Origin: Tritonibacter mobilis
GTDB lineage: Bacteria; Pseudomonadota; Alphaproteobacteria; Rhodobacterales; Rhodobacteraceae
NCBI RefSeq assembly: GCF_001681715.1
Contig: NZ_LNWY01000006.1
Span: 186,001 to 250,000 of the forward strand
DNA: 64,000 nt
Reading direction: 5' to 3'
Each line of letters opens with the position of its first letter. The first letter of the stretch is position 1. Position numbers and translations under genes: made by a program. Below the pieces are notes generated by a model. That model saw only the letters and a list, made by a program, of their open reading frames with translations, did no database searches and was not told the origin of the DNA. Below are positions 9,158-16,498 of the stretch, piece by piece.

Positions 9158-9558
9158 GTGTCTGCCTGCTCGTGGATTGTGACCAATGTGACATTGAGCG
9201 TCCCAAAGGGGGGCTGCGCCAGCAGTTCAAGCAAATCGAGCGCCGGTGCCGTGCGTTCCATCAGCACATAGAGTGACTGCCCGCCCTCCAGCATGTCATC
9301 AAGCTGAGAGAGCGCTACAGGCTCGCCGTCCAGTAACAGGCTGCCGTCGAGGCGCACCTCCAAGAGCGGGCTGGGCAGTTGTTCTGGCAAAAGCTCCTGT
9401 GTCGTCGGAAGGTCTATATCAGTATCCTGCGCAGATATCAGCGACCCGCTGGCGAGAAAGAACAAAAGCAGCAGCAGAACCACATTCACGATGGCCAGCG
9501 AGGTGTCGGTCTGCACCCGCTGTGCGCGCGGCGGCAAGAGGGGAGTACGGCGCACCAT
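9154..9558 (-). CDS. ExbD/TolR-family protein (second copy)
   Basis: A 134-residue protein with a short basic N-terminus, one membrane span (TSLAIVNVVLLLLLFFLASG, about residues 19-38) and a small periplasmic domain, as in ExbD/TolR. The Asp usual at the start of the ExbD membrane helix is not obvious: a Thr-Ser precedes the Leu-rich helix and Asp18 lies just outside it, so its proton-path residue may be displaced. It follows another ExbD-like gene and precedes the TonB-like anchor with an ATGA overlap. Two different ExbD-type subunits beside one ExbB-type subunit is seen in some Tol/Agl-like motors. Confidence 0.75.
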   Translation of the reverse strand: MVRRTPLLPPRAQRVQTDTSLAIVNVVLLLLLFFLASGSLISAQDTDIDLPTTQELLPEQLPSPLLEVRLDGSLLLDGEPVALSQLDDMLEGGQSLYVLMERTAPALDLLELLAQPPFGTLNVTLVTIHEQADT

Positions 9559-9560
9559 GG

Positions 9561-10016
9561 CTATAGCCCCCCAGCGCTGATCTGTACGGCTGTGACCTCG
9601 GCAGCCTGTAGATGCGCAAGCACAGTAGCGAGATCCTGCACACGGGCCGATGATTTGACGATCAAGATCACCGACGCAGGGGCGAGATCATCGCCCAATG
9701 CGGCAACAAGATCGGGGAGTGTTTCAAACCCGAAAGTTTGCCCTTGGATGACCATGCCATCTGCCCCGATGTTCCAGAGAGGCGCGGAAACGGCGGCGCC
9801 ACTGGGCAGAGGGGTGTCGGGGCTGGAACCCGCGCCGGAACCGACCCGCTGATCCGAGGCCGCATCGGTTCGGTTCAGTGTCAAAAGCGCGTAGGGTGTG
9901 AGGCTCGACGATAGCATAAAAAAGACCAGAAGCTGGAACATCACATCCGCAAGCGACGTCAGCGTGAAGGTCACGCGCCGCTTTCGGACAGGAAGATCAA
10001 GCCGGTTGATGTGCAT
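9561..10016 (-). CDS. exbD: ExbD/TolR-family protein (first copy)
   Basis: A 151-residue biopolymer-transport protein. The N-terminus is basic (PVRKRRVTFTLTSLADVMFQLLVFF), with the conserved membrane-helix aspartate in SLADVMFQLLVFFML (Asp24) that carries protons in ExbD/TolR/MotB relatives. The periplasmic part ends SSARVQDLATVLAHLQAAEVTAVQIS, typical of the ExbD fold. It lies 6 bp from exbB and 2 bp from the second exbD-like gene, so all are one operon. Expected to form the inner-membrane ion-driven motor with the ExbB-like protein and to act on the TonB-like anchor. Confidence 0.87.
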   Translation of the reverse strand: MHINRLDLPVRKRRVTFTLTSLADVMFQLLVFFMLSSSLTPYALLTLNRTDAASDQRVGSGAGSSPDTPLPSGAAVSAPLWNIGADGMVIQGQTFGFETLPDLVAALGDDLAPASVILIVKSSARVQDLATVLAHLQAAEVTAVQISAGGL

Positions 10017-10022
10017 TAGGTC

Positions 10023-10670
10023 TTAGCCTTGCTGGCGGGCGGACTGATCAACACGCCCGTGAATAGCAGCAGAGATCAGCACTTCGATCAGATTGCGTTC
10101 ACGCTCAATCCGTGCATCCAGCCAACTGGTCAGAAAATATGCAACAAGTGCGACCGCAAGCCCGGCCGCCGTTGTGGTCAGCGCGGTCCAGATCCCCCCC
10201 GCGAGTGCGGCAGGGTCCGCCGCGGCCTGTGTCTGGGCCAGTACCGAAAACGCATCGATCATGCCGATCACGGTGCCCAAGAGGCCCAACATGGGGGCCG
10301 CATGCACGGCGATTTCCAGCAGGCGAATACGATCAGACAGGGTTGCAAGCTCTGAGATCGCGGTCTGGCGACCCAGTTCCTCGGCATAGGCTGTTTCACC
10401 CGGGCGGGCACGCAGCCCGGTAAAGACTGCGTGCAGGATGCGCGAGAGCACGGATTTGCGCGCTGCCGCCTGTTGCATCGCGGCTTCGGCCTGACCGGAG
10501 AGCCATGTGTTGATGATCTGTTCGGCCATCTGCCGTTTGCCAACCCCAAGGCGCGAGAACTGGAGCAGTTTGAAGATAAAGACCGACAGTACGGTGAGGG
10601 ACATCACGCCCAGCGCTGCAAAAACGACCAGTGTCAGCGGATCAAACATGTCCGCCCGAAAATTACTCAT
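10023..10670 (-). CDS. exbB: ExbB/TolQ/MotA-family proton-channel protein
   Basis: A 215-residue inner-membrane protein with three spans: LTLVVFAALGVMSLTVLSVF near the N-terminus, then the paired helices around APMLGLLGTVIGMIDAFSVL and IWTALTTTAAGLAVALVAYF. These last two carry the ExbB/TolQ signature Gly, Thr and Thr residues lining the proton path. The ATG at 10670 is preferred over an in-frame GTG at 10694 because GGAG sits about 8 nt before it. It is the first motor gene of the ExbB-ExbD-ExbD-anchor set. The family is certain; whether it serves TonB-type uptake, Tol-like envelope maintenance or something tied to the T6SS is not. Confidence 0.9.
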   Translation of the reverse strand: MSNFRADMFDPLTLVVFAALGVMSLTVLSVFIFKLLQFSRLGVGKRQMAEQIINTWLSGQAEAAMQQAAARKSVLSRILHAVFTGLRARPGETAYAEELGRQTAISELATLSDRIRLLEIAVHAAPMLGLLGTVIGMIDAFSVLAQTQAAADPAALAGGIWTALTTTAAGLAVALVAYFLTSWLDARIERERNLIEVLISAAIHGRVDQSARQQG

Positions 10671-10733
10671 GGGGTTACTCCACAGCGCGGTCACGTCAGG
10701 CGGGACCGCGCGTCAATGCAAAAAGGGCGTGGT

Positions 10734-11186
10734 TTAAATACCGAACTGGATTGGGGTGCGCGAGCTTGCGACAAGCCCATTCATGCACAAGTCGCTGGGA
10801 TTTCCATCGCCTGCGATACAGGCGGGGGAATCATTGACCACGATGCGGGAGATCGACCCGCATTCCGTTTCGGCCAAGTCGAATTGCAGAACCTTTGTTT
10901 TGCCTTCGCTGAGGGCACCGAATTCAAGCACCAGCAGGCGTGTGACAACACCTTGGCCATCAAACAGAGCAATCTGATAGGAGGCGCGATCGAGAGCCGT
11001 TGAGGACTGATTTGCCGCCACATAGGTCAGGCGGCAGCTGCCTTCTGTCGTTTCTGTCACGGAGTTGAGGTCGAGCTGAAATGCCTCGGCGTCCTGCGTT
11101 GCATCCTGAGACCAGAGCGCAGTTGCCTGTAGTGTCAGCAGCGCGGTAGCCAGAACCGTTGTCTTGGCCGCAGTCATAATGCCCAT
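10734..11186 (-). CDS. Secreted hypothetical protein upstream of exbB
   Basis: About 150 residues with a clear Sec-type signal peptide (MTAAKTTVLATALLTLQATALWSQ). The mature part has four Cys (SCRLTY, ETECGS, SPACIAG, DLCMNG) that could form two disulfides, and a beta-strand-rich pattern such as YQIALFDGQGVVTRLLVLEF. I do not recognise the family. The ATG at 11186 is chosen because GGGGG precedes it closely; the frame is open further up to 11246. It lies 63 bp upstream of exbB in the same direction and probably shares its transcript, which suggests a periplasmic partner of the motor. Confidence 0.65.
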   Translation of the reverse strand: MGIMTAAKTTVLATALLTLQATALWSQDATQDAEAFQLDLNSVTETTEGSCRLTYVAANQSSTALDRASYQIALFDGQGVVTRLLVLEFGALSEGKTKVLQFDLAETECGSISRIVVNDSPACIAGDGNPSDLCMNGLVASSRTPIQFGI

Positions 11187-11292
11187 GATACCCCCAATGA
11201 GTCTGAATAAAGAAATCGCGGCCATTTGGGCGATAATCCAGCGCACAGGTCAACCGGGAATTTGGGGATTTATTTCTCCCAGAGGGAGAGAA

Positions 11293-11910
11293 TCAGCGGA
11301 AAACGCCGATGAAGAAACTGGGGCTGGGGGAGGTGCTGCTGCGGCGCGACAACTGCGGCGGCAGCGAAACCAGCTGCTGTTCCGGCTGAGGCTCACTTTG
11401 ATACAGCGGCGCAGGCGCCACAGATGCGGTGCGCTCATAGGTCTGTGGCAGAGGTGTTGCCACATAGCGGTCTTCTGCAGTGGTCGAAACAGGGCGTTTC
11501 AGCGGCCGTACATCCAGCGTACGCGTGACCTCATGCGATGCATCAGCGGATGCCGGTGTCACTGCCGGTGAGGGGGGTGGGGTGCTTAAGCCAATCACCG
11601 GCAAAGCTGCATCAGCCTGCGTGGGGCTGGCGTTTGGCAACAGCCGTGCCGGAGTGTCAAAGGATGCCACACGCGCAAGGTCCGCGCGTGTATCAAATGC
11701 AGGCGAGGTATGCGATTCGACGCGTGGGGTTTGTAGGCTCGGCTCTGCACGCAATTCAGGAACCGGTGCTTGCAGGCGCGTCAATGAACTCAGCCGTGCG
11801 CTGCTGCCTTCATCAGATCCGGACAAAGCATTGTGACTGAGCGCAAGGCCGAGCCCTGCGGTGATAGAAAGGCAGGCCGTGCCTGCTATGATCACAATGT
11901 ACCGAACCAT
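11293..11910 (-). CDS. Membrane-anchored Pro-rich hypothetical protein
   Basis: About 205 residues. An N-terminal hydrophobic segment (MVRYIVIIAGTACLSITAGL) acts as anchor or signal, and the rest is low-complexity, rich in Ser, Pro, Ala and Thr, with no recognised fold. The last residues are FFIGVFR; the neighbouring caspase-like protein at 12555-13943 also ends GVFR. ATG at 11910 preferred (GGAAG just upstream); a TTG at 11919 is possible. It may be the first gene of the ExbB operon. Function unknown. Confidence 0.55.
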   Translation of the reverse strand: MVRYIVIIAGTACLSITAGLGLALSHNALSGSDEGSSARLSSLTRLQAPVPELRAEPSLQTPRVESHTSPAFDTRADLARVASFDTPARLLPNASPTQADAALPVIGLSTPPPSPAVTPASADASHEVTRTLDVRPLKRPVSTTAEDRYVATPLPQTYERTASVAPAPLYQSEPQPEQQLVSLPPQLSRRSSTSPSPSFFIGVFR

Positions 11911-11997
11911 GTCTTCCAATGTAGATCTCTGGTTGGCAAATGCCAGCCCTTTCAGTCATTGTTTGCACGCAGGCTAATATGATTGTTGCGAATTTCG

Positions 11998-12010
11998 CAC
12001 GTATTACGTG
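11998..12010. promoter_or_regulatory. Palindrome between divergent genes, possible operator
   Basis: CACGTA-T-TACGTG is a perfect 6-bp inverted repeat with a single central base, in the 152-bp divergent space between the minus-strand envelope genes and the DUF1036 gene. The short, compact form fits a regulator binding site better than an RNA hairpin. The regulator is not identified. Confidence 0.4.
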
Positions 12011-12062
12011 TGTGCGTGCAGTCGAGTAGCTGAATTATCGATGTGAAAAGAGTATGTAAAAC

Positions 12063-12476
12063 ATGAAGCTAAGCGTTTTGTCTGGGGTCGTTGCTGCTTT
12101 GACAACGCTTGTGCCCAATGCGGGGCAGGCGAAGTTCACTTTTTGCAACCAGACGTTGGATGTTGCGAATGTTGCGATCTCTGCTTTCAACGACGGTGCA
12201 TTTGAAAGCTCTGGGTGGTGGGTGGTCGGCCCCAACCAATGCGCGGAGGTCATTAGTCAGAGTTTGCGATCTCGTTTTGTCTATGTGTTTGCCAAGGATG
12301 TCTTTGGGCGTGCGCTGCTGGATGGTGTTGCGTCCATGTGTGTGGATACCGGGCGGTTTCAGATCCGGGGAGAAGAAGAGTGCCTGACTCGCGGCTATAT
12401 TGATGCCCGTTTTCATGAGGTAGACACGCAGCAGTCCGACAGCTGGACATTTTTTCTGCGGTCTGCTGCGGATTAA
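12063..12476 (+). CDS. DUF1036 family secreted protein
   Basis: 137 residues with a Sec signal peptide (MKLSVLSGVVAALTTLVPNAGQA) and a mature domain matching the DUF1036 pattern. It opens KFTFCNQT, then SSGWWVVGPNQCAEV, then YVFAKD, and has four Cys likely to pair as disulfides. DUF1036 proteins are small periplasmic or secreted proteins common in alphaproteobacteria, function unknown. It leads the plus-strand set with the caspase-like and peptidoglycan-hydrolase genes, so it may act in the cell envelope. Confidence 0.82.
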   Translation: MKLSVLSGVVAALTTLVPNAGQAKFTFCNQTLDVANVAISAFNDGAFESSGWWVVGPNQCAEVISQSLRSRFVYVFAKDVFGRALLDGVASMCVDTGRFQIRGEEECLTRGYIDARFHEVDTQQSDSWTFFLRSAAD

Positions 12477-12554
12477 AGGCATCTTGCGGTCGCTTCTCGC
12501 AACGCTGCAAGGTAAGGTTGCAGCAATAAGGATGCTCCTTCTTTTCAAGATGCA

Positions 12555-13943
12555 TTGAGGCTGGTTTTGTCGTTTTCCTCTCGTTGGTTTGCTTATGTGC
12601 TGGGGGCGTGCGGATGCCTGTGGAGTGACGTCGCCGCCGCGCAGGATTGGTCTGCCTTGGTGGTCGGCGACACAGGCCAGGGTGCGGGGCGCGCCTTTGC
12701 TGACAGTTATTACGCCGCACGCGCCCTAGAAGACTTTGGCGGGGCGCCCGTAACTTTGCTGCGAAATGCCAGCTATGACGCCGTCTCCGCTGATTTTGAC
12801 GACTTAAGCGGAAAGACGCAGGTTGCGTTCTATTTTGCAGGCCCGTTGGAGGGCGGAATGCAGGTCGACGGGCGCAGATTTGAGATAGGCTCCGGCATTG
12901 CACGTTTGCAGAGTGCGGGTTTGAAACATGTATTGTTGATGTTCGAAAACTGCGCAGGAGATGCGCGGACCGCCGCGCCACTACCCGAGATTGGTGAGGG
13001 GATATCTGATCTGAGTGTCGTGGTGCTGGCCAGTGCGGGGGCGGCGCAGGCCTGTCCGCCCGCTGGAGAGCGTCTGAGTGATACCCTGAAACAGGTCGGG
13101 AAGGCCGAGGCGCTGATGGTGCCGGAACTTGCAGCTTATGTGCAGCAGGGCGAACTTGATGATTTGCCGGATCAACCGCAGCCACAAAGCGATGCGGTCG
13201 CGTCCACACCGGCGCGACGAGATCAGGTGCTGATTACCGATGTGGTGCGGGTGATCCCCGCCAGCGCACCGGCAGGATTGACGCCGGTAAGCGTGCCTGC
13301 GGCCTCTACCCAGCGCAGACCGAAACGGTCGGATGCATCAGCTCCGGTTGTGATTTTCTCTCCGGTTTCCAATCAGCAGCTCGCGGCGCTACCACAGGCG
13401 GATGGGCTGCCGGAACCTTCGATTATCGTGGGCCTTATTGAAGGCGCGGATCAGAACTTTGATGCGGCCCTTGATCCGTCTGATCTGTCTGGCAATGAGA
13501 TCAGCTATGACAATGTCGAGGCGCGCCGAAGATTGATGCGGCAAGATCCGGATCTTTATGCGGGATTGCTGGCAAGTGGTGCTTTTGATCCACCGGGTCC
13601 ATTGCTGGTGCGGGCATTGCAGCAGGAATTGGCGCGTATGGGCTGTTATACCAGTCGCGTTGATGGTGCTTGGGGGGCAGGGTCGCAACGCGCGGTGGTG
13701 CGCTATTATGACGAAGCGGGTGTGCAGGTGGCGACGCAGGCGGCGGAGGTCTCGCTTTATCGGGATATTATTGGCCGTGAAGATGTGACCTGTACGGCCC
13801 CCGTGGCTGCCGTGCCGCAGCCTCGGCGCAATACCAGCCCGGCGCCGACAACGCGCGGTCCAGCCGCCCAACCGGCTGCACCGCGCACCCCCGCGCAGAC
13901 CCAGATCGCTCCCGGTGCGGCACTGGGTGGTGTGTTTCGCTAG
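12555..13943 (+). CDS. Caspase-like (C14-type) protein with C-terminal peptidoglycan-binding-like domain; catalytic His apparently lost
   Basis: About 460 residues with a signal peptide (cut after VAAAQ). Residues about 32-200 read like a bacterial caspase-like domain: the first strand ALVVGDTGQGAG replaces the usual ALVIGN, YFAGPL (93-98) sits where the family has YFSGHG, and FENCAGD (Cys133) sits where the nucleophile motif lies. Pro97 replaces the catalytic His, so it is probably a pseudo-protease. A Pro-rich linker leads to a PG_binding_1-like domain (LQQELARMGCYTSRVDGAWG, about 353-425), and the end is GVFR. Start is uncertain: TTG at 12555, or TTG at 12567, which has GAGG 6 nt upstream. 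It precedes the M23/transglycosylase gene by 11 bp. Confidence 0.72.
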   Translation: MRLVLSFSSRWFAYVLGACGCLWSDVAAAQDWSALVVGDTGQGAGRAFADSYYAARALEDFGGAPVTLLRNASYDAVSADFDDLSGKTQVAFYFAGPLEGGMQVDGRRFEIGSGIARLQSAGLKHVLLMFENCAGDARTAAPLPEIGEGISDLSVVVLASAGAAQACPPAGERLSDTLKQVGKAEALMVPELAAYVQQGELDDLPDQPQPQSDAVASTPARRDQVLITDVVRVIPASAPAGLTPVSVPAASTQRRPKRSDASAPVVIFSPVSNQQLAALPQADGLPEPSIIVGLIEGADQNFDAALDPSDLSGNEISYDNVEARRRLMRQDPDLYAGLLASGAFDPPGPLLVRALQQELARMGCYTSRVDGAWGAGSQRAVVRYYDEAGVQVATQAAEVSLYRDIIGREDVTCTAPVAAVPQPRRNTSPAPTTRGPAAQPAAPRTPAQTQIAPGAALGGVFR

Positions 13944-13954
13944 GCTGAGACCGG

Positions 13955-16102
13955 ATGGCATATACCATCAATCCAGCCTTTCGTAAGGCGAAAACGCAAG
14001 CCCGCAAGCGTCGGCGGCGCCGCCTCTTTCTGCGGCTTGGTGGTGCGACGGCGGTTCTTGCGGCGCTGTCCGGCGTTGGTCTTTGGTGGATAGGGCGCAG
14101 TGGCGCGGATCTTGATGCAGAACTGGCGATGGTGCCGACGGAGACGGCGGTGCCTGATCCTTCGGTGCAGCAGGCGCGGGTGCGGGCAATGCTCAATCTG
14201 CGCCGTGCGCCCATGATGCTGCATGTGGAAGAGACCGGCGATCAGGCGATGCGAGAATTGGCCTTACCCGCAGGCCAGCCATTGATCCGCGACGGCCGGC
14301 CAGAGCCTTTGCCGATTTCGTTGTTGCAGGATGATCTGTTGACGGCGGGGCGCAATCTGGTCCTGCAACTGCCGTCGGGACGCGATGATTTTGCGCTGTT
14401 TCAGGCGCAACGACGCGATGCGCTGGAGGCGGCGCAAGAAGAGGGGCGCAATACCTTGCTGGCGCGTGACGCCAGCGTGGCGCTGACGATCCCATCGACT
14501 CGCCGCTCTGCATTGTTCAACGACGAGATCATTGTCCTAAACACCGACAGGTCGCTGCGCGATGTGCTGGTGGACAGTGGCATTGATGCCGCGCAGGCCG
14601 AGAGTATTGCCTCCGCCACCATTCGGATCGGCGAGTTGGGTGAGACCCTTGTTGCAGGAAGCGTGGTCGCGCTGCGCTCTCGTAACCGGACGGGACAGGC
14701 GGATACGCCGTTGCTTTTACAGCTGTCGCTTTATGGCCCGGACAGGTTCTTGGTCAGCCTTGCCCAAAACGGGCCGGGTCGTTTTGCCAGCGCTGCTGAC
14801 CCGTGGGCGGAAAAAGACTTGCTGCAACGCTCTGGCCAGCTGGTCAGTACTGAGATGCCGGGGCGCAATGTGCGCTTGATGGATGCGCTATACTCCACTG
14901 CGCTGCGCAACGGTGTGCCCACTGGTATCGTGGGTGAGTTGATCGTGATGATGTCGCGCCGATTTGATCTGGAACGTCTGGCGGAGCAGGGGGATCGGAT
15001 CACCCTGCTGTTTTCAGGCCAGCCTGACACCGGAAGTGCCGGGCAAATCCTCTATGCGGGGATTGAGGGGCCTTCGGGAGAGATGCGCTGCTATGTGACG
15101 GCGCTACCGGGGCCGGAAGGGGGCTTTGGCTGCTTTGACGCGGGAGAAGCGGGCGTCAGTGGGATGCGGCTTGGGGCCGGGCTGGCAATCCCTGTGCGAG
15201 GGGTGAAGACCAGCGGGTTTGGAATGCGCATGCACCCGATCCTCAAGAAAATGAAGCCGCACAATGGGGTGGATTGGGCAGCCCCCGAGGGCACGCCGAT
15301 CTTTGCTGCACGGGCGGGCACGATCCGCGCCGCCGGGGACAGTGGCGGCTACGGCAACCTCGTGGCAATCACGCATGAGGGCAACATGGAGACGCGCTAT
15401 GCCCACATGCAACGCTTTGCGGACGGGATTGCACCGGGTGTCACCGTCGCGGCGGGTCAACAGATTGGCTATGTGGGGACCACAGGACGTTCGACCGGCC
15501 CGCATCTGCATTTCGAGCTTTGGGTGGATGGTCGCCCGACCGACCCCGCACAATATGGCAGCAGTGCGGTCGCGTCGCTTGTGGATCGTATTATCCATGT
15601 CGAAAGCGGTGGCAATGCCACGGCGCAAAACCCGCTATCCTCGGCCACCGGTGCTGGGCAGTTCATCTCCAGCACCTGGGTGCGCATGATGAATACCTAT
15701 CGCCCCGATCTGGTTGAGCAGCTGACCCGGGAGGAACTGCTGGATCTGCGCAACGATCCGGTACTAAGCCGCGACATGGTGCAACGTCTGGCGCAGGAAA
15801 GTGAAAGCTATCTGCGCGCACGTGGGCATCAGGTCACTGCAGGGCGGCTGTATCTGGCGCATTTCCTTGGCGCGGCCGGGGCCAATCAGGCGCTTTCCAG
15901 TGACCCGAATCTGAGTGTGGAAGAGGTGATGGGGGCCGGAGTGGTCTCTGCCAACCCGTTCTTGCGCGGTAAGAACATCTCGGACCTTCTTACGTGGGCC
16001 GATCGCAAGATGCAATCGCGGGGGCAGCGTGTCGCAGTGGTGATCCCACCACAGGTGAAGGCGTATATGACCCGGATTGATGCTTTGCTGGCAGATCTCT
16101 GA
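13955..16102 (+). CDS. Bifunctional peptidoglycan hydrolase: M23 endopeptidase fused to lytic transglycosylase-like domain
   Basis: A 715-residue protein. A very basic N-terminus (KRRRRR) precedes one membrane span (about 28-50), so the rest faces the periplasm. After a region of about 350 residues (likely helical/LysM-like OapA-type), an M23 LytM domain spans about 415-530. Its zinc residues are His436 and Asp440 (HNGVDW), a His in RYAHM, and His517/His519 (PHLHFEL). A lysozyme-like transglycosylase domain follows (about 540-660) with Glu550 in HVESGG and GAGQFISSTW. It would cut both peptide crosslinks and glycan strands. Starts 11 bp after the caspase-like gene, probably the same transcript. 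The location beside the T6SS suggests local wall opening for a trans-envelope machine. Confidence 0.88.
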   Translation: MAYTINPAFRKAKTQARKRRRRRLFLRLGGATAVLAALSGVGLWWIGRSGADLDAELAMVPTETAVPDPSVQQARVRAMLNLRRAPMMLHVEETGDQAMRELALPAGQPLIRDGRPEPLPISLLQDDLLTAGRNLVLQLPSGRDDFALFQAQRRDALEAAQEEGRNTLLARDASVALTIPSTRRSALFNDEIIVLNTDRSLRDVLVDSGIDAAQAESIASATIRIGELGETLVAGSVVALRSRNRTGQADTPLLLQLSLYGPDRFLVSLAQNGPGRFASAADPWAEKDLLQRSGQLVSTEMPGRNVRLMDALYSTALRNGVPTGIVGELIVMMSRRFDLERLAEQGDRITLLFSGQPDTGSAGQILYAGIEGPSGEMRCYVTALPGPEGGFGCFDAGEAGVSGMRLGAGLAIPVRGVKTSGFGMRMHPILKKMKPHNGVDWAAPEGTPIFAARAGTIRAAGDSGGYGNLVAITHEGNMETRYAHMQRFADGIAPGVTVAAGQQIGYVGTTGRSTGPHLHFELWVDGRPTDPAQYGSSAVASLVDRIIHVESGGNATAQNPLSSATGAGQFISSTWVRMMNTYRPDLVEQLTREELLDLRNDPVLSRDMVQRLAQESESYLRARGHQVTAGRLYLAHFLGAAGANQALSSDPNLSVEEVMGAGVVSANPFLRGKNISDLLTWADRKMQSRGQRVAVVIPPQVKAYMTRIDALLADL

Positions 16103-16117
16103 GGAGGCAGCCTGCGC

Positions 16118-16498
16118 TCAGGGCCTACAGCTCTGCGCGGGCGTTGCGGAGGTCTCTTGCAAAGAAAAGAGCGCCAGTTCCGGGGCGAATACGTAACCTT
16201 GCGCATCAGAGCTGCGTTTGAGCACCCAAAAACCAGCGGCTGGAAGAAGAAAGGCCAATGCCACAATCCCAGCCAACAGGCGGGCGTGATGGCGCTTTGA
16301 CAACGGTGCAAGCAACAGGAACAACGGCAATACAGCGAGCGCGAGGAACCAGAAACTGCTGGTGTCAAAATACACGCGTTCTGCACATGCAGACAGAGCG
16401 TTCAGGGCTGCGGAAATATCCCACAGCCCCCAAATAGCCACCGCAATCCCCAGCGAGGAGAACGCGGCGAGTATGCAAATCGCAACACTGCGGGACAT
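16118..16498 (-). CDS. Small multi-span membrane protein, candidate immunity protein
   Basis: 126 residues with about three membrane spans: SVAICILAAFSSLGIAVAIW, then FWFLALAVLPLFLLL, then LLAGIVALAFLLPAAGFWVL. The ATG at 16498 overlaps the TGA of the upstream gene (TGATG), so translation is coupled; a longer in-frame start exists but would overlap 50 bp. No family recognised. Small polytopic proteins immediately behind membrane-acting toxins are a common form of immunity protein, which is why this role is proposed. It is an inference from position and topology. Confidence 0.65.
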   Translation of the reverse strand: MSRSVAICILAAFSSLGIAVAIWGLWDISAALNALSACAERVYFDTSSFWFLALAVLPLFLLLAPLSKRHHARLLAGIVALAFLLPAAGFWVLKRSSDAQGYVFAPELALFSLQETSATPAQSCRP

